Positions 53,656-61,784 of a DNA stretch of 64,000 nucleotides are shown here, in pieces (the stretch's first letter is position 1; each line of letters begins with the position of its first letter). The notes beneath the pieces are model-generated. The model saw nothing but the letters and a program-made list of their open reading frames with translations, was not told where the DNA came from and searched no databases. The stretch is taken from the NCBI RefSeq assembly GCF_003330725.1, contig NZ_CP030840.1, positions 4,650,001 through 4,714,000 of the forward strand. Reading direction: 5' to 3'. The position numbers and the translations under genes were made by a program. Source of the DNA: Acidisarcina polymorpha. GTDB lineage: Bacteria; Acidobacteriota; Terriglobia; Terriglobales; Acidobacteriaceae.

Positions 53656-54346
53656 TAGCTACGCCCTTCCTGTTCGAACGTTCGCAAACGAAGCCAAGAA
53701 GACTCGAACCCACACAGCGTATGGAAAAGTTTAAGTCTTGGATGATCTAGGCCGGATGCCTTAGCGAAGGAGGCAAGCCGCTACATTTCGAAATTGTGGC
53801 ACTTAAGTAATTGGCATCTTGTTCTGAAATCTGTGTGCCAGGAATTGGATATAGTTCTTAGCTTACTTATACATTCCGGTCCGCCGAAGCACAAAAGGTT
53901 AAGGGCGCATAAGCGGAACATGGTAATTGAAATTCGGTTTGAACCAACGCAAGCCTCGCGGGGATTGCGTATCCTGAGCAGAACATAAATCGGGCATTAG
54001 GAGACGCCCCGGAACCAACGCTACCCAGATCGCGTATTCCCTGATCATGAGCTGCGTAGGGGTCCTACCGTGGAGCAACATTGGAGGCGAGGGAAGAACC
54101 AGTCGCGGACCGGCGAAGACGTCGATTACGATCCTGCCGGGATCAGCCGACGGCCGTAGGGCGACGCAAACGAGTTCAAACTCGTCTGGGAACCCCACGG
54201 AGCAGGAGCCCGACAGACCGGGTAAATCGGGTCAAAGCGCGACCCGTGCGGCTGTGGCGCCGATGGCAAGCTGGGAGCGAGGAATTCCGGTTCCGGGTAG
54301 TGACCGGGTCCGGCAAGCTCCTGCTAGGGGACTTGAGGAGAGACGC
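53656..54346. other. Spacer and upstream region of the sigma operon
   Basis: Contains plus-strand open frame continuing into the sigma factor (an ATG at 54047 and another at 54263 are in frame), but this part is rich in Pro, Ser, Gly and Arg and has no domain. I therefore regard most of it as untranslated leader. Promoter boxes were not assigned with confidence. Confidence 0.45.
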
Positions 54347-54937
54347 TTGGAAGTTGACTGGGCCGTAATTGTCCGGCGGTGCCTCGATGGAGATTCGCTC
54401 GCTTGGGCCGAATTGGTCCGAGGTCAGCATCGGCGCGTCTACAGTCTCTGCTACCGTTTCACCGGTTCGTCGCATGACTCTGAAGATTTGACCCAGGAAG
54501 TTTTCCTCAAGGTCTATGGGAATCTAAACAGTTTTGACCTGAGCCGAGGTAGCTTTCAGACCTGGCTCACAACGCTCACTCGCAACCTGCTGGTGGACCA
54601 CTTTCGCCGTGGACGTCAGCAGCGCGCAACCGACTCGATCGATGCGGGCTGGGAAGATTCCAGTGAACTCCAGATGTCCGACCGGTTGGCAGACACGCAG
54701 CCGAGCCCGCACCAGCAGGCGGCGGCGCGGGAACTCGAGCGCATGGTGCAGCAGGCGCTCACCAAGATTTCACCAGAGCTCCGGGAGGCTGTGATCCTTC
54801 GTGATCTCCAGGACCTTGATTACAAGGAGATTGCACAGGTATTGCGCATCCCCGAAGGCACGGTGAAGTCGCGCATCAGCCGCGGCCGGGCGGAACTTGC
54901 AAGGTTGCTTGAACGTAACAAAAGGCAGGTGGTTTAG
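54347..54937 (+). CDS. ECF-type RNA polymerase sigma factor
   Basis: Alternative sigma factor of about 197 residues directing RNA polymerase to stress promoters. Region 2 is visible (RVYSLCYRFTGSSHDSEDLT, QEVFLKVYGNLNSF, FQTWLTTLTRNLLVDHFRRG in parts). Region 4 follows (ALTKISPELREAVILRDLQD, YKEIAQVLRIPEGTVKSRIS). The preferred start is a TTG at 54347 behind GAGGAGAG; in-frame ATGs at 54047 and 54263 would add a disordered 28-100 residues. The stop codon is directly followed by the anti-sigma ATG. First gene of a five-gene operon. Confidence 0.85.
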   Translation: MEVDWAVIVRRCLDGDSLAWAELVRGQHRRVYSLCYRFTGSSHDSEDLTQEVFLKVYGNLNSFDLSRGSFQTWLTTLTRNLLVDHFRRGRQQRATDSIDAGWEDSSELQMSDRLADTQPSPHQQAAARELERMVQQALTKISPELREAVILRDLQDLDYKEIAQVLRIPEGTVKSRISRGRAELARLLERNKRQVV

Positions 54938-55930
54938 ATGTCAGAACACAGTCAACATAAGACGACGAATGAGGACCTACCAAGTAGGAACAGAACTGGC
55001 GCATCGCCCGCCATCAGAAAACTCACCTGCGAAGAGTGGGAGGCCATGCTAGTGGATTTCCTGGATGGCACCCTGGCTGCAGGCGATCTCGAAAGTTTCC
55101 AGGCTCATCTCCAGTCCCCTCCCGAAAGTGCATCGGGGGGCGACCAGAGTTGTGCACCCTGCTCGGAGATGTTTTCGCATGCGCCCCAGGGCCGCGAATG
55201 GTTGAACTTTCTTCGCGTCGAACCGCCGGTCTCTTCGCTGCTGGTTTCGAAAATCCTGGCCAAAACCAGCGGCACGGCTGCCGCCAGGACAATCGACAGC
55301 GGCAATCTTGCCAGCGAGGGACCTTCGGCATCGGTGCTCGCCGTCCCCAGCGCTCCCGCGCTGCCTTTTTGGAAGCGGGGAACGATGGCAACTGCCGGCC
55401 GACGTGTCGCACAGCCCCGCCTGCTCATGACGGCTGCAATGGCATTTTTCTCCATAACCCTGACGCTGAACATGGCCGGGGTGCGGTTGACGGCTATCCG
55501 CGTTTCGGATTTGAGACCCGCTGTGCTGAGCGTCAATCTCGACAAGCAATATCACATGGCCAGTGCCCGCGTCGTTCGGTACTACGACAGTCTCCGCTTC
55601 GTTTATGAGATGGAAGCTCAATATCGGGAACTGCGGAGAGATGCCGATCTCGACAACAGCAGCCCTGCCAGCAATCCAACGCCGCCTGCCTCGAATGGTT
55701 CTTCGCAGGATGGTAATCATAAAAATGGCGGCAAGTCCGAGGCGCCTGGCGCCCAGGAACCGCAGGCGATCCTCTGGGGTGAAAAAGTCGAAGCAGCGTT
55801 GCGGCTCCCGGCTGTGCAAACCGAGAAGAGTCGACCTGGATTTAAGCCAGATTTTCGAGAGGATATGGGGAATACGTTGGACCAGATCGACTTTAAAGCT
55901 GCAGATCAGGCAAAGGAAGGCATCGCATGA
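54938..55930 (+). CDS. Transmembrane anti-sigma factor
   Basis: A 330-residue protein with an N-terminal zinc-finger-like anti-sigma segment (LTCEEWEAMLVDFLDGTLAA, FQAHL, CAPC). A central transmembrane helix (PRLLMTAAMAFFSITLTLNM) and a periplasmic part with polar low-complexity sequence (NSSPASNPTPPASNGSSQDG) follow. The canonical HxxxCxxC spacing is altered: His in FQAHL and CAPC are about 18 residues apart owing to an insertion. It should hold the sigma factor inactive at the membrane. Start immediately follows the sigma stop; its own stop overlaps the next start (ATGA). Confidence 0.75.
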   Translation: MSEHSQHKTTNEDLPSRNRTGASPAIRKLTCEEWEAMLVDFLDGTLAAGDLESFQAHLQSPPESASGGDQSCAPCSEMFSHAPQGREWLNFLRVEPPVSSLLVSKILAKTSGTAAARTIDSGNLASEGPSASVLAVPSAPALPFWKRGTMATAGRRVAQPRLLMTAAMAFFSITLTLNMAGVRLTAIRVSDLRPAVLSVNLDKQYHMASARVVRYYDSLRFVYEMEAQYRELRRDADLDNSSPASNPTPPASNGSSQDGNHKNGGKSEAPGAQEPQAILWGEKVEAALRLPAVQTEKSRPGFKPDFREDMGNTLDQIDFKAADQAKEGIA

Positions 55931-56793
55931 ACTGCATCAATCATCCCGAAACGCCGGTATCGTCGTATTGTCAGAATTGTGGCAAGGCACTCTGTGCGGA
56001 GTGCACTCGACCTGTGGGCGGCTTCATCTATTGCGAGCAATGTTTGGCCGCCAAAGTTGGAATACCGGGCGCCCAGCCGGGTGTTCCATTTCCCGCTGGA
56101 GGGGCCTTTTCGCAACCTGGACCGAATCCTGCGTTAGCCACAATCCTCGGTGTCATTCCCGGGGTGGGCGCGATGTACAACGGCCAATTCGTCAAGGCCA
56201 TGATTCATGTCCTGATCTTCGTGCTGCTCATCGCGATCACCAACGAACACGACTTTTTTGGCTTCTTTATCGCCGCCTGGGTGTTGTACCAGATCTTCGA
56301 CGCAAATCAAACGGCGAAGGCGCGCCGCGAAGGATTACCGTTGCCTGATCCCTTCGGCATCAATGAACTCGCGAGCCGGCTGGGAAGCCAATACCCGGCC
56401 GGTGCCGCTCGCCCCCCGGTGCAACCTGGTTTTCATCCCGGGTATCCACCCCCGCCCTACACGCCACCGGTTGCCACCCCGTTTGTGGGCGAGGCCTATC
56501 CTCCGAATCCGGCAGCCGGAGCAGCTTACGTGCCGCCGCCGCCAAACGTGCCATTCACACCTTCTGCCCCCTACCCCGAGGTTCCACCGCCGCCCTTTCC
56601 TGAGATGGCTCGACGCAATGAGCCAGCGGGCGCGATCGCACTTATCGTCCTGGGCTTCCTGTTCCTCTTCGGAACCTTGGGCATCTTCCGCTTCGATTGG
56701 ATCGGTCGTGGGTGGCCCTTGATCATCATCGCCATCGGCGTCTGGCTCTTTCTCAAACGGGCGCGGGAAACGACTTCCGGAGGTGGACGATGA
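55927..56793 (+). CDS. B-box-type zinc-binding membrane protein with proline-rich linker
   Basis: A 288-residue protein. The N-terminus has a zinc-binding cluster (MNCINHPETPVSSYCQNCGK, ALCAECTRPV, YCEQCLAAK). Two or three transmembrane segments follow (ALATILGVIPGVGAMYNG, AMIHVLIFVLLIAIT, FFGFFIAAWVLYQIFD). A long Pro/Tyr-rich linker (PGYPPPPYTPPVATP, VPPPPNVPFTP) leads to a C-terminal hydrophobic pair (GAIALIVLGFLFLFGTLGIF and GWPLIIIAIGVWLFLKRARE) of the LiaI/LiaF type. Start and stop overlap both neighbours (ATGA), showing tight coupling. The function is unknown; it is probably part of the signal input of the sigma switch. Confidence 0.8.
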   Translation: MNCINHPETPVSSYCQNCGKALCAECTRPVGGFIYCEQCLAAKVGIPGAQPGVPFPAGGAFSQPGPNPALATILGVIPGVGAMYNGQFVKAMIHVLIFVLLIAITNEHDFFGFFIAAWVLYQIFDANQTAKARREGLPLPDPFGINELASRLGSQYPAGAARPPVQPGFHPGYPPPPYTPPVATPFVGEAYPPNPAAGAAYVPPPPNVPFTPSAPYPEVPPPPFPEMARRNEPAGAIALIVLGFLFLFGTLGIFRFDWIGRGWPLIIIAIGVWLFLKRARETTSGGGR

Positions 56794-57101
56794 CTCAGTG
56801 GCTGCTCATTCGCAGACTTCGCGGACCGGCCTTCCTGCTTCTCCTGGGGATTATGGCTATGCTGCACGAGTGGACGGACTTCGGGTTTAGTCGAAGCTGG
56901 CCGCTGTTTCTAATCCTCGGAGGGGTCCTCGCCTTGGCAGAACGCGCTGCTCTTGCTCAGGCGGACCTCGAGGCCTATGACCCAACCACTGGACAGCCAC
57001 GCTCGATGGCGGGCTCTACCCATATCGACACCGGCAATCCGATCGGTTCCCCGGTTTCACCCGCGGGACCAGGACCGGATCCCACCGCGGGGAGGCCCTG
57101 A
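56790..57101 (+). CDS. Small LiaF/DUF5668-like membrane protein
   Basis: A 103-residue protein with two hydrophobic segments (PAFLLLLGIMAMLHEW and RSWPLFLILGGVLALAERAA), of the LiaI/LiaF transmembrane type, and a polar tail. ATG 56790 overlaps the previous stop. The next gene starts directly after its own stop codon. The same membrane module recurs in both neighbouring proteins, suggesting that the three interact in the membrane (inference). Confidence 0.8.
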   Translation: MTQWLLIRRLRGPAFLLLLGIMAMLHEWTDFGFSRSWPLFLILGGVLALAERAALAQADLEAYDPTTGQPRSMAGSTHIDTGNPIGSPVSPAGPGPDPTAGRP

Positions 57102-58727
57102 ATGGCCGCTTCGCCTCCCCCCTATCCGCCTTCGTCGCAAGATCCGCGTCAACAGAAAGCCTATTGGCGTGCACAAAAAGAGGCTTATCGCTCCCAGAAA
57201 GACCTCTGGCGCGCGCAACGGCGCGATCAACGGTACTATTGGCAGTCGATGCACCGGCCGTCGATCGTCGGACCGGTCGTGCTGCTGGCCATCGGCATCG
57301 TGGCCCTGCTCATCACTTCGGGAAGACTGAACGCGCCGTACTTCTGGGATTGGTTTCTGCGCTGGTGGCCGGTTCTGCTGGTCGGCGTGGGTATGGTCTC
57401 GCTGCTGGAGTGGTTTCTCGACCGCGATCAACCTTACCGGCGGAAGAGCGGCACCTTTGGCATTGTGCTGCTTATCTCGATTCTGGTCGGCATCGCGTAT
57501 TCGCAGGATCATGTCCACCGGCTCGCTGAAGGTTTTGGTGTCGAGGGCGACAAAGGGTGGCCTAACTTCATGGGGAACGACCATGATCACGACGCCGACA
57601 GCAGTGTGTCGATTCCGTCGAACGCTTCGGTCGAAGTACAAAATCCTCGCGGCGACGTGACGGTCACTGGTTCCGGAGACAATCAGCTGCATGTTCACGC
57701 CCACCAGGTCGTCAACACAAACTCCGACTCGGACGCAGAGCGCACGTTTCCTGCGCTGAATCCGCATGTGACCGTAAATGGGAACAATGTCCTGGTTAAG
57801 ATCGAAAGCCGCAACAACGGGCATGCAGATCTGACCATTGAAATGCCGCAAGGAGCGAGCGCCGACATCACCGCCGGTCGCGGCGACGTCAGTATCGATG
57901 GTCTCCGCGGGAACTCGAATGTCATCGCCAATCGGGGTGACGTGAAGTTATCGAGTATCGGAGGGAGCGCCCACGTGCACATGAATAAAGGCGACTTCTC
58001 CGCCCATGAAATTGGCGGCCCGGTCTCGCTCGATGGCCACTTCGGCGACGTGACGATTTCCGAAGTCACCGGAAATCTCTCGATGGATGGGGAGTTCTTC
58101 GGCGACACCCACCTCGAACAAATCGCCTCGCCTCTGCACTTTCACTCCAGCCGGACAGACATGGAGGTCGCCCGGCTCGCTGGGGATCTGACCATGGACT
58201 CGGATGACTTACATATTGGCCAGTCAGTCGGGCCGTTGCGGATCGTGACTCATTCTAAAAACATTGAATGCTCGCAGATTTCCGGAGACATCCATATCGA
58301 GAATGCCAATGGGGAGGTCTCGGTGACCGCAGTCGAGCCGCTTGGCAATATCCAAATCACGAATGCCAGCGATCCCGTCAATCTTACGTTACCGCCAAAT
58401 GCGAGCTTTTCTATGAATGCGACGACGAACGGCGGCGATCTGAACAGCGACTTCAACTTGAACGTCAACGGAAGCGATCAACATCGGACCGCGACGGGAG
58501 ATGTAGGGAAGGGTGGGCCCAGGATCGAGCTGAATGTGCGCCACGGAGACATTTCGATAAAGAAAGGCGATTTCAATCCTCCGCCACTTCCACCGATGCC
58601 TCGGATGCCTGTAATGCCCGCCATGCCAAAGACGCCCGCATTGCCCAAAGTTCCGGCACCGCCCTCGGGGCCAGTGAGACATCTCCACGCCTCGGATGGT
58701 GAGAACCCGGACTCCAAAATACTCTAG
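57102..58727 (+). CDS. Membrane protein with LiaF-like region and DUF4097 beta-helix
   Basis: A 541-residue protein. An N-terminal Gln/Arg/Tyr-rich cytoplasmic segment (WRAQKEAYRSQKDLWRAQRR) is followed by three transmembrane helices (IVGPVVLLAIGIVALLITSG, WWPVLLVGVGMVSLLEWFL, GTFGIVLLISILVGIAYS). A long periplasmic region then consists of DUF4097-type beta-solenoid repeats (VEVQNPRGDVTVTG, ADITAGRGDVSIDGLRGNSN, VSLDGHFGDVTISEVTGNLS). The tail is a proline/methionine-rich repeat (PPMPRMPVMPAMPKTPALPK). Last gene of the sigma operon. DUF4097 proteins often accompany anti-sigma or LiaF-type systems. It may be the envelope component that senses damage or acts as effector; this is inference. Confidence 0.85.
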   Translation: MAASPPPYPPSSQDPRQQKAYWRAQKEAYRSQKDLWRAQRRDQRYYWQSMHRPSIVGPVVLLAIGIVALLITSGRLNAPYFWDWFLRWWPVLLVGVGMVSLLEWFLDRDQPYRRKSGTFGIVLLISILVGIAYSQDHVHRLAEGFGVEGDKGWPNFMGNDHDHDADSSVSIPSNASVEVQNPRGDVTVTGSGDNQLHVHAHQVVNTNSDSDAERTFPALNPHVTVNGNNVLVKIESRNNGHADLTIEMPQGASADITAGRGDVSIDGLRGNSNVIANRGDVKLSSIGGSAHVHMNKGDFSAHEIGGPVSLDGHFGDVTISEVTGNLSMDGEFFGDTHLEQIASPLHFHSSRTDMEVARLAGDLTMDSDDLHIGQSVGPLRIVTHSKNIECSQISGDIHIENANGEVSVTAVEPLGNIQITNASDPVNLTLPPNASFSMNATTNGGDLNSDFNLNVNGSDQHRTATGDVGKGGPRIELNVRHGDISIKKGDFNPPPLPPMPRMPVMPAMPKTPALPKVPAPPSGPVRHLHASDGENPDSKIL

Positions 58728-58805
58728 CGGAATCCGCGTACTTGAAGGCGCGGCCGAACAGTTCACTGTCGTGTCGGGTTGATTGAGTTACATCCGGTAA
58801 TTGCC

Positions 58806-59498
58806 CTAAGCCAGACCAAGCCGCTCGCGAATGATCTCCTCGACACGCGCGATGACTTGATCCAGGGTGAGACTCGTCGAGTCTATTACGACCGCGTCGG
58901 CAGCGGGCTGAAGAGGCGACAGTGCTCTCGTCCGGTCTCGCTGATCGCGTTCGCGCATCTCCCGCAGAACGGACTCGGCGGCGGCTATGGGTGCAGCCGG
59001 CGCTGCCTCGATCTGCTCGTAGCGCCTCTGACTCCTGACCACCGGATCGGCATCCAGGAAAATCTTGACATCGGCGTCTGGAAAGACGGCAGTGCCGATA
59101 TCCCGTCCCTCCATGACAATCCTGCCATTTTCTCCGAGCTCGCGCTGCAACCGCACCATCCATTTGCGAATTGCCGGATGGACGCTCACCTTGGACGCGG
59201 CGTCGGTCACGGAGTTGTCGCGAAGCCGGGAAGTCACCTCAACTCCGTCCAGGTAGACGCGATTGCCGTCGGGAGAGGCTTCGAGCCGAATTGAAGAACT
59301 TGCGGCAAGCGCTTCCAGCCCGGCGGCATCTTCAGGCGAGACGCCATTCTCGATCGCTTTGAGAGCGAATGCCCGATACATTGCGCCAGTCTCCAGATTC
59401 AGGAGATTGAATCGGCTGGCGATGCGTGCTGCCAGCGTGCTCTTGCCTGCTCCTGCTGGTCCGTCGATCGCAATAATACTGCGCTGCTGCTGATTCAT
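58806..59498 (-). CDS. cmk: Cytidylate kinase
   Basis: Phosphorylates CMP and dCMP with ATP. The 230-residue product has the P-loop IDGPAGAGKSTLA at the N-terminus, the LNLETGAMYRAFAL segment and the signature IVMEGRDIGTAVFPDADVKI, plus the lid region EMRERDQRDRTRALSPLQPA. Length is normal. The ATG overlaps the stop of the upstream RG/P-rich gene by four bases, so they are translationally coupled. In many genomes cmk precedes rpsA or ispH; here it follows mutL and the RG/P-rich gene. Confidence 0.95.
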   Translation of the reverse strand: MNQQQRSIIAIDGPAGAGKSTLAARIASRFNLLNLETGAMYRAFALKAIENGVSPEDAAGLEALAASSSIRLEASPDGNRVYLDGVEVTSRLRDNSVTDAASKVSVHPAIRKWMVRLQRELGENGRIVMEGRDIGTAVFPDADVKIFLDADPVVRSQRRYEQIEAAPAAPIAAAESVLREMRERDQRDRTRALSPLQPAADAVVIDSTSLTLDQVIARVEEIIRERLGLA

Positions 59499-61768
59499 GC
59501 GGAAGGCTCAGGCCGTTTCTTGAACTTCGACGGTCCCCCGGCTCGTGGCTTTGAGAAAGGCCGTCCGGCGCTTGACCCAGGCCTTGGACCTTGGCCAAAT
59601 CCGGGCCGTGCGCCGGTTCTGGTCCCAGAGCTTCCACCAGGCTTCGAGCCTCTTGGTTTGTAGTCTGGCTTGAACCCAGATCCAGAAGGCCTGCCACCGC
59701 TACTCGATGGTCCGCCAAATTTGCTCCCGCCCGGCTTGCCGGCGAAGGATCTTCCCGAGGCTGGCCTTCCGGTCGCCGATCGACCCGAAGGCCCGGATCC
59801 GCGGTAAGCAGAGGGGCCGCCTGGCCTAGGTCTGTCGGTGCTAGGTCTGTCGGACGCTGGTCTCCCATACGGCGGCCGGCCGCCAGGACCGCTGGGTCGC
59901 GGCTTGAATGGCCTCGACTCTCCCGTGCTTGGCCGAGAGGCGCGGAATTCACCGCCTCGCGGAGGCCGAGGAATAAATTTCCGGTCGCCGCTCGCTGCGC
60001 GATCCCGGGGAGCTCCGCCTACCGGCGAACCATCCGCTCTCGGCGGTCGCGGGTAAGGACGTGTTCCCTCCGGTCTCGTGCCGGAAGACCCGCCCGCCGA
60101 TCGCGCCGGCGGACGGCCCCCGAACCGGGTATCGGTCGAACGCGACGGCGGCTGGTTGCCACCTTCGCGACTCCCGACTTCGCGACTTTTGGTCCCGCCG
60201 TAGCTTGGGCGGTCCGAACGCGGTCCGGAGGAAGGGCGGAAGCCGCCTGCTGGACGTCCCGTTCCAGATGCGCGCGGAGGGCCGCTGCTCTTGAACGGAG
60301 GCCGCGTTCCGGCGGAACGGTAAGGGGGTCTTGCCGCTGAGGATCTTGCATCTGCTGGCCGTCGGAAGCTCGCCGTCTCCTGACGTGGCGGTCGAGGCTC
60401 CCGCCCTTCGCTGGTCGATGCTTCCGCCTTTCTGGGACCAAATCGCGCCGGCTTGCCTTTCTGATCAGGCCTGCCGCCGGGCAAGTCTCGCCAACGCGCC
60501 TTCTTCGGAGTTCCGTCCGGACGCAAACCGGAACCCGGCTCTGTACGTTCGACGGAAGATGCCTTGCTAAAGGAAGAAGAAGTCTTCGGACGGAAGGCGG
60601 GCCGGGATCCACCTGTTCCTGGCCGAGAGCTGCTCGAGTTCTCGCGTTTGCGAGGGGCGGAGTGACCACTCGCCGCTGGACGCACTCTTTCGCTGACGGC
60701 GCCGGGCTCTCGGGCTACCGATGGCCTGTCATGGGAAGGCGGAGAAGGGCGCTTGTAGGGGGGTCTTGTTGTTGAGCCTCCCGTCCTCCGTGACAAGGAT
60801 GCCTGGAGGCCTTCAGGAGAAGTAGGGTGCTGACGCCGGACGACCTGTGCCGCACCTTCCACCATCGGTGGCTTCTCCGCTTCGGCGAACTCCGGCAGCG
60901 ATCCTTCGACATGGAGAAGGGAGTGCGTTTCCATTTGAATCAGTGCGAGCTGGCGAGTCGCGGTAAGTCCGCGAACTACCTCGCGCACCTTCGAGCGCGA
61001 CGCTAACGGCGAGAGAAAAGACTCTGCATCGTCGCTGCTCGACGCCACCACCGACTGCAAGTACACGGAAACGAGAACGGAAAGGGCGGTCACCTGGGAC
61101 ATTCCCGCGCCAGAGTTGATTGCTTTTTGGTACCGTGACTGCAATGGTTCCCAAAGCGTCTCTTGACCTCCCGGCTGATAAAGGGGCACCACCCGCAGCG
61201 AAGACCAGAGTTCATGCAAGGCGCGGATTACAGCAGCCTCGGTCAGTTCGCGGCCGAGCTCTTCCTGAATCTCCGTGGCGGTCAGAACGCCGCGGCGTTC
61301 CAACAACTTCCAAACCTCCGCAATTAACGGCGAAACGCGGTTGGCGCCCGCGGTTCCAGGAGCATGCTTCCAGTCGCGATCTCCACGCAGCGCGTAAACG
61401 AATGGCAACGCCTCGATGCTTACCAAAAAATCCGGATGATCCACCGACGTACCCAGCAGATTAAGCGGCAGGGCAGCATTGGCTTCAATTAGCCGGATGA
61501 GCAGCTCTTTGGCGGTCTCGATTGCTTTTCGAGGCGGAGTTGGGTTGGTTTCCCCAAGACATGCTTCCACGAAAGACGGAGCAGGAGCGGAGATCTGGGC
61601 CTTTCGTGGAAGAAATAAGCAAAGGCCTGATTGCAAGAGCCAGGATTGCGCGTCGTCAAGGGTCAACAGGGGATCGCCCTTTTGCCGCCAGAGAGTCGCG
61701 CGAGTTGCTAAAAGCTGTTCGGATGTCAAAGAAACCTTTTTCGTGAGCGGACGGGATCTCGACAGCAA
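59495..61768 (-). CDS. Winged-helix-like protein with long Arg/Gly/Pro-rich disordered tail
   Basis: A 757-residue protein of unknown function. The N-terminal ~310 residues look folded and partly helical (IAEVWKLLERRGVLTATEIQ, EELGRELTEAAVIRALHELW, YQKAINSGAGMSQVTALSVL) and suggest winged-helix units. From about residue 320 to the end it is low-complexity, rich in Arg, Gly, Pro and Ser with motifs such as RPPYG, GGRP and RPSTDRP, typical of an RNA- or DNA-binding disordered region. The start used is a TTG at 61768; another TTG at 61729 behind AAAAAGG is possible. It lies 16 bases after mutL and overlaps cmk by four. Unlike its strongly folded neighbours, its tail shows no conserved catalytic motif. 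Confidence 0.7.
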   Translation of the reverse strand: MLSRSRPLTKKVSLTSEQLLATRATLWRQKGDPLLTLDDAQSWLLQSGLCLFLPRKAQISAPAPSFVEACLGETNPTPPRKAIETAKELLIRLIEANAALPLNLLGTSVDHPDFLVSIEALPFVYALRGDRDWKHAPGTAGANRVSPLIAEVWKLLERRGVLTATEIQEELGRELTEAAVIRALHELWSSLRVVPLYQPGGQETLWEPLQSRYQKAINSGAGMSQVTALSVLVSVYLQSVVASSSDDAESFLSPLASRSKVREVVRGLTATRQLALIQMETHSLLHVEGSLPEFAEAEKPPMVEGAAQVVRRQHPTSPEGLQASLSRRTGGSTTRPPYKRPSPPSHDRPSVAREPGAVSERVRPAASGHSAPRKRENSSSSRPGTGGSRPAFRPKTSSSFSKASSVERTEPGSGLRPDGTPKKARWRDLPGGRPDQKGKPARFGPRKAEASTSEGREPRPPRQETASFRRPADARSSAARPPYRSAGTRPPFKSSGPPRASGTGRPAGGFRPSSGPRSDRPSYGGTKSREVGSREGGNQPPSRSTDTRFGGRPPARSAGGSSGTRPEGTRPYPRPPRADGSPVGGAPRDRAASGDRKFIPRPPRGGEFRASRPSTGESRPFKPRPSGPGGRPPYGRPASDRPSTDRPRPGGPSAYRGSGPSGRSATGRPASGRSFAGKPGGSKFGGPSSSGGRPSGSGFKPDYKPRGSKPGGSSGTRTGARPGFGQGPRPGSSAGRPFSKPRAGGPSKFKKRPEPSA

Positions 61769-61784
61769 ACCTCTTGATTCGCGC

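Noticed and set aside
53700-53720. ACTCGAACCCAC, resembling the antisense of a tRNA T-loop
   Set aside because: No pairing partner for a T-stem and no other tRNA parts nearby.
59591-60340. Plus-strand Arg/Pro/Ser-rich frame of 249 codons
   Set aside because: It is the antisense of the low-complexity tail of the minus-strand RG/P-rich gene.
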